From the NCBI GenBank assembly GCA_030610855.1, contig JAUWQY010000001.1, positions 65,628 to 129,627 of the forward strand: DNA of 64,000 nt. The letters run 5' to 3'. Under the pieces are notes generated by a model. The model ran no database searches, had not been told where the DNA came from, and saw only the letters and a list, made by a program, of their open reading frames with translations. The position numbers and the translations under genes were made by a program. Positions 21,680 to 30,663 of this stretch are shown here, piece by piece. Positions within the stretch are counted from its first letter, which is position 1; each line of letters begins with the position of its first letter. This DNA is from Dehalococcoidia bacterium (GTDB lineage Bacteria > Chloroflexota > Dehalococcoidia > GIF9 > AB-539-J10).

Positions 21680-21994
21680 TCATCGATATCTTATGCTGAA
21701 GTCGGTGAACTGGCCTGAGTAGGCCGACCAGGCTACTTCCACCTCTTTGACCCTGGCTCCAAGCGAACCTGCCTTAAGTTGCTCCAGCAGTTCGTTCAAC
21801 CGCGGCTTCTCTCCTTCAGCTTGAACTTCTACGGCACTGCCGCCGGCAAGGTTGCGGACGTAACCCTTAAGGCTCAGGTTGTTAGCTGCATTGCGGACGA
21901 AACGGCGAAAGTAAACTCCCTGCACCCGACCGTGAACCGTGACGGAAAGGTGTGCTGCGTCAACCAGGTCGTCAGTCCGCGGCACTGCTGTCAT
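21680..21994 (-). CDS. acyP: acylphosphatase
   Basis: VHGRVQGVYFRRFVRNAANNLSLKGYVRNLAGGSAVEVQAEG. Confidence 0.93.
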   Translation of the reverse strand: MTAVPRTDDLVDAAHLSVTVHGRVQGVYFRRFVRNAANNLSLKGYVRNLAGGSAVEVQAEGEKPRLNELLEQLKAGSLGARVKEVEVAWSAYSGQFTDFSIRYR

Positions 21995-22013
21995 TGTCGA
22001 CTATCCTTGTCAT

Positions 22014-22976
22014 TCAGCGCCGCCATCGGTCATTCTTCGCCGCGATTTCATCGGGGCGAAGAATCTCTACGGGAGAAGCCCCGTCCAGGCGGCTCAGCCC
22101 TGCTTCCCGGGCCAGGGACGATGCTTCACGAAATTCCGTCGATGATATTGGCCGCGCTAAGCTGGGCGTTTGAAAAGCCCTGTGGCAGGGACGGTATTGG
22201 GCCATGATATTGACATAGGTACTGGGAGAAATCTCTTTGCTGAGGAAATCCACTATCCCCTTTGTCCCCGCCAGACCGTGTGGCAAGACGAGGTGGCGGA
22301 CCAGAAGCCCCCGCCGGGCCACCCCCTCTTCGTCTATCTCCAGGTCGCCTACCTGTCGATGCATTTCCTTGATTGCTGCCTTGTTTATCGCAGGATAGCT
22401 TTCGATGCCCGATAACTCTCCTGCAATCTCTTCATCGTCATACTTCATGTCGGGCATATAGATATCGACAATGCCTTCAAGCATCCTCAAGGTCTCCACC
22501 GAATCATAGCCACCGCTGTTGTATACCAGGGGGAGATACAGGCCCGACTCCACCGCTAGCTTCAGTGCCTCCAGGATTTGAGGAACCACATGGGTTGGGG
22601 AAACGAGGTTTATGTTGTGGCATCCTGTTGCCTGGAGCGAAAGCATGATATGGGCCAGCTCTTCTTTGCTCACTTTCTCGCCTCCACCTAGCTGGCTAAT
22701 GGAGTAGTTCTGGCAGAAGAGACATCCAAGGTTGCAGTTAGTGAAGAATATCGTACCCGAGCCACGTCTGCCCACTAACGGGGCTTCCTCCCCGAAGTGA
22801 GGTCCATAGCTGGACACCATTGCTTCGCGGGCCGTGCTGCATTTGCCTGCATCGCCAGCCAGACGATTGACACCGCAACCGCGAGGGCAAATGGAACAGC
22901 TTTCAAGCAAAGATACAGCCGCCTCTACCCGTTCCCCTAGCCTGCCGCTATGGCAAAGCTCCAAGTAAGCTGCCAA
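22014..22976 (-). CDS. radical SAM protein (PflA-activase-like)
   Basis: 320 aa; CSICPRGCGVNRLAGDAGKC, FFTNCNLGCLFCQNYSISQ (CxxxCxxC-type cluster region). Confidence 0.85.
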   Translation of the reverse strand: MAAYLELCHSGRLGERVEAAVSLLESCSICPRGCGVNRLAGDAGKCSTAREAMVSSYGPHFGEEAPLVGRRGSGTIFFTNCNLGCLFCQNYSISQLGGGEKVSKEELAHIMLSLQATGCHNINLVSPTHVVPQILEALKLAVESGLYLPLVYNSGGYDSVETLRMLEGIVDIYMPDMKYDDEEIAGELSGIESYPAINKAAIKEMHRQVGDLEIDEEGVARRGLLVRHLVLPHGLAGTKGIVDFLSKEISPSTYVNIMAQYRPCHRAFQTPSLARPISSTEFREASSLAREAGLSRLDGASPVEILRPDEIAAKNDRWRR

Positions 22977-22981
22977 ACCGT

Positions 22982-23128
22982 CTATTCCTCGGATTCCTCA
23001 GCCGGCTTCCTCTTTTTCTTGATTATCTCTGTCTGTGTCTGCGGCACGAGTTCCGAAATCGGCTTGCCCTTCTGAGCTCCTTTCTTGGGTTTCTTCGTCT
23101 CTCTATGCCTGTAATCGCGTCTGCCCAT
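22982..23128 (-). CDS. small basic protein of unknown function
   Basis: 48 aa MGRRDYRHRETKKPKKGAQKGKPISELVPQTQTEIIKKKRKPAEESEE; between rnc and radical SAM gene, overlapping the rnc 3' end. Confidence 0.55.
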   Translation of the reverse strand: MGRRDYRHRETKKPKKGAQKGKPISELVPQTQTEIIKKKRKPAEESEE

Positions 23129-23819
23129 GATTACACCTCGATTTCTCCCAGGCTGCTCTTGCTGCCTGGCTCTCAGCAGCTTTCTTACTCTTCCCTGTTC
23201 CTCTGCCCAGCGCTTCTCCTTCGACCAGGATTTCGGTGGTGAACTGCCTGTTATGGTCAGGACCGGTAGCTTCCACCAAGCGGTAGACCGGTGCCGGCCT
23301 CTTCTGCCCCTGGATAAGCTCCTGTAATAGAGCCTTGTAGTTCGGGGGTATCCTTCCTGCCTTTGTTTTCTCCAATTGCGGCTTGAGCTGCTTGAGGATG
23401 AATCTCCTGGCTCTGACCAGTCCTTGCTCCAAGTATAGGGCACCGATCAATGCTTCCATAGCGTTTGCTAAGTTGCTCGGCTTCGACCTCCCTCCGCTTG
23501 TTTCTTCACCCTGGCCCAACAAGAGCCAGTCACCTAGCTTGAGGGAAGAAGCCAAGTCTGCCAGAGTATCACGACAGACCAGAGAAGCACGAATCTCTGT
23601 TAGAGCCCCTTCGGGAAGATCGGGGAACTCTTCGTAGAGCCTTGCTGCCACAATGAAGTTAAGTACGGCATCACCGAGGAACTCTAGGCGCTCGTTGCTA
23701 GAAAGGGCAAAGGTGGGGTTTTCATTGAGATAGGAGCGGTGTACGAAGGCCTGTTCCAGCAAGGACTTCTGGCTGAAAGATACACCCAAACTGCTCTGGC
23801 AATCATCCCAATCGTTCAT
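23103..23819 (-). CDS. rnc: ribonuclease III
   Basis: NERLEFLGDAVLNFIVA signature, C-terminal dsRBD; MNDW start preferred over track start 23843. Confidence 0.96.
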   Translation of the reverse strand: MNDWDDCQSSLGVSFSQKSLLEQAFVHRSYLNENPTFALSSNERLEFLGDAVLNFIVAARLYEEFPDLPEGALTEIRASLVCRDTLADLASSLKLGDWLLLGQGEETSGGRSKPSNLANAMEALIGALYLEQGLVRARRFILKQLKPQLEKTKAGRIPPNYKALLQELIQGQKRPAPVYRLVEATGPDHNRQFTTEILVEGEALGRGTGKSKKAAESQAARAAWEKSRCNHGQTRLQA

Positions 23820-24291
23820 CTTCCGAATCAAGTATAGCAGCAAAGCCTAGCTAGCTCAACCTGTTTTTCTCCTGGGAATACCGATGTCTGCAGGCCGACA
23901 GAGGACTCAGACCTTCACTGTGCCTGCCTGGATGTTGAGCGCTTTTGCCCGTGTGCGATGCGTGGAAGGGATGCCAGCCCGTGGATAGAGGAGAATCCCC
24001 GCGGTCGGCAGAAAAGAATGCCCCGAGTAACCTCCCTCCTGCTGGTTTCCGCCCCTCTTCCTTTCAGGTTCCGCTTACTCAGTGCAGGTTCCTGGCCACC
24101 AACTTCCCGTTCGCCTACTCGGGACTGTTCAGTTCAACGCAGCCGCGAGGGTTTGTCAAATTCGATCACGGAATCCCCCGCGCATACTGCGCAGTCCCTG
24201 CCACATGGGAACGGGAACTGCATTGAGGCCCGGTCTCCAGAGCTCTTTGGGGCTTCCTCCCGCCCGATGCTATAATGGTTTCTGAATCTTC

Positions 24292-26493
24292 ATGGATATC
24301 CTGGCCACGCTCAATCCCGCCCAGAGACAAGCTGTGGAAGCCATCCAGGGACCTGTACTTATCCTGGCTGGACCCGGCAGCGGCAAGACCAGAGTGATTA
24401 CCCATCGGGTCGCTTATCTGGTCAAACTCTGTGGCGTTCAGCCTCACCGCATCATGGCGGTTACCTTTACCAACAAGGCCGCGCGAGAGATGAGAGATAG
24501 ATTGGGACAACTCCTGGGCCAGGCAGCAGAGGCCTTGACTTTGGGCACCTTTCATGCCATCTGTGCCCGGATTCTCCGTCGCGAGGGTCAAGCCATAGGG
24601 CTTGACTCAGGCTTCGTTATCTACGATGCAGACGACCAGTTAACCCTGATGAAACAGGCCATGGAAGAACTGAATCTCGACCCCAAGCAATATGCTCCTC
24701 GTGCTCTGCTCTCCGCTATCGGGGCTGCCAAGAGCCGCCTCCTCAGCCCTGGAGGCTATGCCGAGTGGGTTAGCAGCTATTTTGACGAGATAGTTCATAG
24801 GGTTTATCAGCGCTATCAGGAACTGCTCAGCAAGGGGAAAGCGGTCGATTTCGACGACTTGTTGATGAAGACGGTGCAGATGTTCCAGGACCACCCTCAA
24901 ATCCTTAACAGATACCAGTCAAAGTACGCTCATATTCTGGTTGACGAATTCCAGGACACCAATATCGTCCAGTATATGCTGATGAAGCAGATGGCAGGAA
25001 AACATCGCAACCTGTGCGCGGTGGGCGACCCGGACCAGTCCATTTATTCCTGGAGATTTGCTGATTTGCGTAATATTCTGAGTTTTGAGAAGGATTATCC
25101 CGAAGCCAGAGTGGTGCTTTTGGCGCAGAACTATCGCTCCACCAAGACGATACTGGAGGTCGCCTCAGACGTCATCTCAGCCAATAAGCAGCGCAAGCCT
25201 AAAGAACTGTGGACGGAGAACGAAGACGGAGCTTCAGTGATGGTTATCGAAAGCTATAATGCCGAGGATGAGGCCCAGTCGGTGGTCAACGAGATAGAAA
25301 AACTCGTCGGTCAGGAGCAGATGTCGCTCAAAGATTGCGCCGTCATGTATCGGGTCAATGCCCAGTCACGAGCATTGGAGGAAACGTTCCTCAGGTATGG
25401 TGTGCCGTACAGGCTTGTTGGTGGCACGCGCTTCTACCAGCGGAGAGAAGTCAAGGATATCATTGCCTATCTCAGGCTCATCCACAACCGCCAGGATAAC
25501 GTCAGCTTCGCGCGGATTATAAACGTTCCTGCCAGAGGCATCGGACAGCGCAGTATGAGCCGGCTTCAATCCTGGGCAAAGGCTCGTGATATCTCACTTT
25601 TCGAGGCCCTGGAAGGGGTGGGGAGTAATGTCAGTGCCACGGAAGCGAAACAGGCTCTCAGTCCGCGCATTGGCCAAGCCATGGCCGGATTTGATGCTCT
25701 TATGAACGGACTTATTTCCCGGAGCCGTGAACTGAGTCTTTCTCGTCTACTGGATGAGATACTGGAGCGCAGTGGATATAGAGAGTACATTCTGAGCAAA
25801 GAGGACGGAGAGGAGAGATGGGAGAACGTAATGGAGCTGAAGAGCGTTGCTCGCGAATATGATGAACTGGATCCCGAAGAGGCTTTAATCACATTCTTGG
25901 AGAAGGTAAGCCTGGTAGCGGATATAGATGAACTGGATGAGAAAGCTGACGCCGTGACTCTGATCACCTTGCACCAGGCAAAGGGACTGGAATTCCCCGC
26001 TGTCTTCATTGTCGGTCTGGAGGAGGGCATTCTCCCGCACAGGAGGTCTTTCGACAGCCCGGAAGAAATGGAAGAAGAGCGTCGTCTTTGCTACGTGGGG
26101 ATCACCAGAGCCAGGAAGCGGCTCTATCTTCTACGCAGTTACCGTCGGAGCTTGTTCGGTGGCAGCACGGCAAATCCGCCTTCCCGCTTTCTGCAGGACA
26201 TCTCGCCCCACCTGATCAGTTCCAGAGGGTTATGGCAGGAGAGCCCGAGTCCTGCAGCCGGTCCCGATTTGGAACGGGCTTCCCCGCCTGCACTGCCACC
26301 TCTCGGCGGTCTGGCACTGAAGGTCGGTGATCACGTGCGCCACAGCAAATTCGGCGCCGGCATAGTGATGAATTGCAGCCCGACAAGGGAAGACCAGGAG
26401 CTGACCGTAGTCTTTGAAGAGGCAGGGGTTAAGAAGCTTCTGGCTAGCCTGGCGCCACTGGAAAGAATCGAGAGACCTCGATTCTCCTTATGA
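24292..26493 (+). CDS. pcrA: UvrD/PcrA-type superfamily I DNA helicase
   Basis: 733 aa; LNPAQRQAVEAIQGPVLILAGPGSGKTRV, DEFQDTN, QNYRST, TLHQAKGLEFPAVF, C-terminal VGDHVRHSKFGAGIV. Confidence 0.96.
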   Translation: MDILATLNPAQRQAVEAIQGPVLILAGPGSGKTRVITHRVAYLVKLCGVQPHRIMAVTFTNKAAREMRDRLGQLLGQAAEALTLGTFHAICARILRREGQAIGLDSGFVIYDADDQLTLMKQAMEELNLDPKQYAPRALLSAIGAAKSRLLSPGGYAEWVSSYFDEIVHRVYQRYQELLSKGKAVDFDDLLMKTVQMFQDHPQILNRYQSKYAHILVDEFQDTNIVQYMLMKQMAGKHRNLCAVGDPDQSIYSWRFADLRNILSFEKDYPEARVVLLAQNYRSTKTILEVASDVISANKQRKPKELWTENEDGASVMVIESYNAEDEAQSVVNEIEKLVGQEQMSLKDCAVMYRVNAQSRALEETFLRYGVPYRLVGGTRFYQRREVKDIIAYLRLIHNRQDNVSFARIINVPARGIGQRSMSRLQSWAKARDISLFEALEGVGSNVSATEAKQALSPRIGQAMAGFDALMNGLISRSRELSLSRLLDEILERSGYREYILSKEDGEERWENVMELKSVAREYDELDPEEALITFLEKVSLVADIDELDEKADAVTLITLHQAKGLEFPAVFIVGLEEGILPHRRSFDSPEEMEEERRLCYVGITRARKRLYLLRSYRRSLFGGSTANPPSRFLQDISPHLISSRGLWQESPSPAAGPDLERASPPALPPLGGLALKVGDHVRHSKFGAGIVMNCSPTREDQELTVVFEEAGVKKLLASLAPLERIERPRFSL

Positions 26494-26534
26494 CTATTGA
26501 CAATATACACGAAAACGTGTAAACTGAAACTGAT

Positions 26535-28208
26535 ATGACGATCAGGGTTTTGGCGCCCGACGTAGTCTCCAAGATCGCTGCCGGCGAGGTGATTGAGAGG
26601 CCGGCTTCGGTGGTGAAGGAACTGATAGAGAATTCCCTCGATGCCGGCGCCACCCAGATTGCCGTGGAAGCTCAGGGTGGGGGAGTAGAGCTAATCAAGG
26701 TGAGCGACAACGGGGCAGGTATCCCGGCATCGGAGCTAGAGCTTGCCTTTCGCAGATATGCTACGAGCAAGATCGGCGACCTGGACGACCTGGAGAGAAT
26801 CTCCAGCCTCGGCTTTCGGGGCGAAGCCCTGCCCAGCATCGCCGCTGTTGCCGAAGTGGAGATCGCCACCCAGACATCTTCCGACGCCGTCGGCAGCCAG
26901 GTGTGTTTCAGAAACCGGGAGGTAGTCCGTCGGGAGAGCCGGGCCAGACCGCAGGGTACTACCGTGACCGTGCGCCGATTGTTTCGCTATTTCCCGGCGC
27001 GACTTAAGTTCCTCAAATCGGTGACCACTGAGAACAGCCAGATCGCCCATTTGCTGAGCCAGTATGCTCTCGCTTTCCCCGAGGTCAGCTTCAGTCTGGT
27101 CCTTGACGGACGCACCACCCTGCGCACTGCGGGCAGTGGTAATCTGCGTGAGGTCGTAAATGAGGTCTATGGTTCAGAGCCGGCCCAGAGGATGCTAGAG
27201 GTGCGACAGGCGGACAGCCTGGTCAAAGTCTGCGGCCTGATAAGCCCGCCTTCGCTCGTTCGTTCTAATCGCAACTACCTGAGCTTCTTCGTCAATCGAA
27301 GGTGGGTGCGCAGTCCCCTGCTGGCGCGGGCAACCGAGGAAGCCTATCGTGGTCTGCTTATGGATGGACGGCATCCCATCGCGGTAATCAACATCTCCCT
27401 CCCCCCTCAAGAGCTCGACGTCAACATTCACCCGGCCAAGGCACAGGTCAAGTTCTGCCATGAACAGGCTGTCTTCGGCAGTGTACGGAAGGCCGTAGAG
27501 GAGACACTGGCCAGGACACCGGTAGCCCGTCCCAAGGCTATGACCTTCTCGCCTGGCTCAGGGCAATGGCAGAGCCCCCGCATGATTACCGATAACGAGC
27601 CGGTTTTTGTCGTTGCCCGGTTGCCGGCCCTGGAACTACCGCTTCTGAGGGTAGTGGGGCAGGTGGCCAACACCTACATCATTGCCGAGGGGCCAGACGG
27701 ACTCTATCTCATCGACCAGCACGCTGCCCATGAGCGTATACTCTATGACCGGATTATGACACAGTGGCTGCAGAAGGAAGTTGAGGTCCAGGGGTTACTC
27801 CAGCCGATAAACATAGAGCTTAGCCCCCGAGAGGAAGAAAGCATGAAGGCCGGCAATGAGCTTCTAGCTGCCTTCGGCTTTGCTGTCGAGCCTTTCGGAA
27901 ACAGAAGCTATCTCATACGTGCCGTACCGGCACTGATGGCCGGAGCCAATGTTATTGAGATGGTAAGTGCGTTGCTTGATGACCTGGCGGGAAAGGAAGG
28001 ACCCGGTCCCTGGGAGGAGAAGATAGCTCAATCGTTGGCCTGCCACGGCGCTGTCAGGGCCGGACAGCAGCTGGGCGGTGAGGAGATGCGGGAGTTGATA
28101 AAGCAGCTGGAGCAGACGAAGCAGCCGCGCACCTGTCCCCATGGCCGGTCAACCATGATTCATCTCAGTTCTCATCAACTGGAGAAAGAGTTCGGCAGGA
28201 TAAGCTGA
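26535..28208 (+). CDS. mutL: DNA mismatch repair protein MutL
   Basis: 557 aa; KIAAGEVIERPASVVKELIENSLDAGAT, GFRGEALPSI, C-terminal ACHGAVRAGQ. Confidence 0.97.
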   Translation: MTIRVLAPDVVSKIAAGEVIERPASVVKELIENSLDAGATQIAVEAQGGGVELIKVSDNGAGIPASELELAFRRYATSKIGDLDDLERISSLGFRGEALPSIAAVAEVEIATQTSSDAVGSQVCFRNREVVRRESRARPQGTTVTVRRLFRYFPARLKFLKSVTTENSQIAHLLSQYALAFPEVSFSLVLDGRTTLRTAGSGNLREVVNEVYGSEPAQRMLEVRQADSLVKVCGLISPPSLVRSNRNYLSFFVNRRWVRSPLLARATEEAYRGLLMDGRHPIAVINISLPPQELDVNIHPAKAQVKFCHEQAVFGSVRKAVEETLARTPVARPKAMTFSPGSGQWQSPRMITDNEPVFVVARLPALELPLLRVVGQVANTYIIAEGPDGLYLIDQHAAHERILYDRIMTQWLQKEVEVQGLLQPINIELSPREEESMKAGNELLAAFGFAVEPFGNRSYLIRAVPALMAGANVIEMVSALLDDLAGKEGPGPWEEKIAQSLACHGAVRAGQQLGGEEMRELIKQLEQTKQPRTCPHGRSTMIHLSSHQLEKEFGRIS

Positions 28209-28213
28209 CCTGA
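28182..28213 (+). repeat. 32-bp direct repeat copy 1 (3' end of mutL)
   Basis: gagaaagagttcggcaggataagctgacctga, identical to 33018-33049. Confidence 0.95.
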
Positions 28214-29009
28214 CCTCCTACGCCTCCGTGTTCATCACTGATTCCACCGCAGCTCTCTGCAGCACAGGGCCACTTCATCGATTCAAGAGTGGATCGTGCC
28301 CGATCCGTAAAGGGCAGGTTGTCCGGATACTGCTTGAGAGGTTGTGCTCGTTTATCGGCTTGCTATTGAGGACGGTATAACACTCGCGGCTCAGCCCGCT
28401 GCACCTCCCTTTCGCCCGCATCGCCTCGACGCGAAAGGCAAAGAACGATTTCAGGTTTTTCCTTGTCGGCAACCCTTACTACTGCCCCAAATTCGAAGTG
28501 CTTCCATTTCAGTCAATCGTCCTTAGAGAAACCATGTATGTCAAAGAGGTGGCAGTCCATGGTTTTCTCTTCGTATCCGGGAACACACCTCCAGTGTAGA
28601 CACGCCGGTCTTAGGCAGACCGATCTCAGTCGGAACTATGTCGGCAGGTGATAGGACTTTTCGCCTATGACCATTTCCCAAGGAAACTGTTACTTTCGGG
28701 TGATTGTGTGATTAGCTGAAGAAAACTACACTTGAGACAGTTTAAGTACAGAGGAGATGAGAAAAATATGGAAAGTGGCGCACGAAGGGATGTCATGCTG
28801 ACAGCGAAGGAAGCAGCCTGGCTGCTCCATGAATCTGGAGTTGAAGGGCTTCAAGAATAGCCGAAAATGATACGGAAGAGCAGAATCAGACAGCCCTAAG
28901 AATCGCACAAAGGGGTGAAAATAGCGAGATGAAATTACGAAGATAAGACCTGGTTTGCTACGTATTACTGAAGCTAGATATCAAAGGAAAATGCATAAGG
29001 AGGTTAGAA

Positions 29010-30092
29010 TTGAACATAGGACTTAGTTTGAGGAGACACCATTACGTGAAAAGGGTTAGCATCTTTTTGATTGCTTTGGCCTTGATCGTGGGGGTCACGG
29101 GCTGTGGGCCTGCTCCTCTGCAGCACGCCCTAACCATCTCGAGCTCCGTGGGTGGCAACGTGATCACTCCCGGGGAGGGCACATTTACCATCGATTATGG
29201 CACGGTAGTAGGACTGGTGGCCGAACCCGACGACAATTTCCACTTCGTGCAGTGGACCGGTGACGTAGGCACCGTAGCCGATGCCGGGGCCGCCTTCACC
29301 ACCATCACCATAGAGGGCGACTATACCATCACCGCGCAATTTGGCATTGATCTCCAGGAGTTGATCGAGTACGAACTGACCATCTCCAGCACTGCTGGAG
29401 GCTCTGTAACGGTCCCCGGCGAGGGCGTGCTCGAATATGAAGAGGAAACGGTGGTTGACCTGGTGGCCGTGGCGGATGATTGTTACGAGTTCGTCGGATG
29501 GACGGGCGACGTGGAGGACATCGACGACCCCCTCTCTGCCACAACCACCATCACCGTGAACGATAACTGCTCTATCACCGCCAACTTTGAGTTCAAGGTC
29601 GACCCCATGATCGCCGCAGGTGGATATCACACGGTGGGGCTCAAGTCCAATGGCACCGTGGTCGCCGCTGGATCGAATGCCTCCGGGCAGTGCGATGTCG
29701 ATGACTGGGAGGACATCATCCAGGTCACCGCAGGAGTGTATCACACGGTGGGGCTTAAAGACGACGGCGCCGTGGCCGCCGCGGGATCGAATGACGCCGG
29801 CCAGTGCGATGTCGGTGACTGGGAGGGCATGTTCCAGGTGGCCGCAGGAGAGCAGCAGGAAGTTGGTGGCGATGGCGGGGATGTGTTTTGGCAGGATGCC
29901 CATGAGCGTCTCGCCGACCGCCCAGCAGATGCACACGCCGACGGCCAGCGCGACGGCGCCGGCTGGACGGACATCCTCCAGGTCGCACCAGGCGAAGATC
30001 ACACTGTGGGGCTTAAGGACGACGGCACCGTGGTTGCAGTGGGAGACAACGACCACTATCAGTGCGATGTTGATGATTGGAATCTGAATTAA
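29010..30092 (+). CDS. putative secreted lipoprotein with InlB-type B-repeats and RCC1-like repeats
   Basis: 360 aa; TTG start, lipobox-like VGVTGCGP, two LTISSxxGGxVxxPGEG...YxFVxWTGDV...ITANF repeats, then (Y)HTVGLKxDGxVxAxGSNxxGQCDVxDW repeats. Confidence 0.8.
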   Translation: MNIGLSLRRHHYVKRVSIFLIALALIVGVTGCGPAPLQHALTISSSVGGNVITPGEGTFTIDYGTVVGLVAEPDDNFHFVQWTGDVGTVADAGAAFTTITIEGDYTITAQFGIDLQELIEYELTISSTAGGSVTVPGEGVLEYEEETVVDLVAVADDCYEFVGWTGDVEDIDDPLSATTTITVNDNCSITANFEFKVDPMIAAGGYHTVGLKSNGTVVAAGSNASGQCDVDDWEDIIQVTAGVYHTVGLKDDGAVAAAGSNDAGQCDVGDWEGMFQVAAGEQQEVGGDGGDVFWQDAHERLADRPADAHADGQRDGAGWTDILQVAPGEDHTVGLKDDGTVVAVGDNDHYQCDVDDWNLN

Positions 30093-30100
30093 GCTTTGCC

Positions 30101-30132
30101 CCTTACCTCCGCCCTTAAGGGCCGAGGTAAGG
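30101..30132. terminator. perfectly centred inverted repeat, one mismatch
   Basis: ccttacctccgccctt/aagggccgaggtaagg immediately 3' of the RCC1-repeat gene. Confidence 0.6.
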
Positions 30133-30144
30133 TCATGTTGTATC

Positions 30145-30176
30145 ATTGCGGGTCCCGACTTCTCGGGGCCCGCAAT
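30145..30176. terminator. second hairpin, terminator-like
   Basis: attgcgggtcccga-cttc-tcggggcccgcaat followed by ctcgttt. Confidence 0.6.
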
Positions 30177-30185
30177 CTCGTTTAG

Positions 30186-30330
30186 CCGGGTTCATGCATT
30201 CAGGCCTGAAGCCGATAGTAAGGCTCGGGCTGTTCGGGCGCCGTGACAATAAGCACCGCAGCCGTCAACACTATTGTGGGGAGTAGAGGGCCATAGTTGG
30301 CTTATTGGTGGTGGTTTCGGCCGCATTGAC
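30186..30330 (+). pseudogene. degenerate remnant of the C-terminal tail of a CFI-box protein like 30664..33039
   Basis: 18-nt exact match ctgaagccgatagtaagg at 30206-30223 and 32830-32847, with collinear degenerate similarity downstream. Confidence 0.55.
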
Positions 30331-30663
30331 CATACGGGCAACGACGCGGCGAAGCAAAGGTACAGAGTACAGCTGCGCGTGAAACTGTACCTTAGCTTGT
30401 GTTGACTGAGGCGGTACCTGGCGGTATCCGCTTGACAGTGCCGAGGTCGATACAATATCAACTGGGAGCTTTGAACTGGTAGAGGCGCCGGGGCAAGCTA
30501 AACAGGTTTGCTGCTACCTATTACTATCGGCATCTTCTATTCGGCTGCCAGGCCGGAAAAGGATTCCCCCTAAGTACTGGAGCAGGCGAGGGATTCCCCT
30601 TTTTTTTGCGACTAACTATATGACGAAAGTAATAGCCCATTAGTCGTAGATGGAGGAGAAGAG

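Noticed and set aside
23945-24285. Small plus-strand ORFs upstream of pcrA
   Set aside because: Three overlapping frames all open, no RBS or motif; probably non-coding leader.
29130-30146. 338-aa minus-strand ORF across the RCC1/B-repeat gene
   Set aside because: Mostly repetitive antisense translation of tandem repeats; only the 29850-29980 stretch looks unusual and is reported separately.
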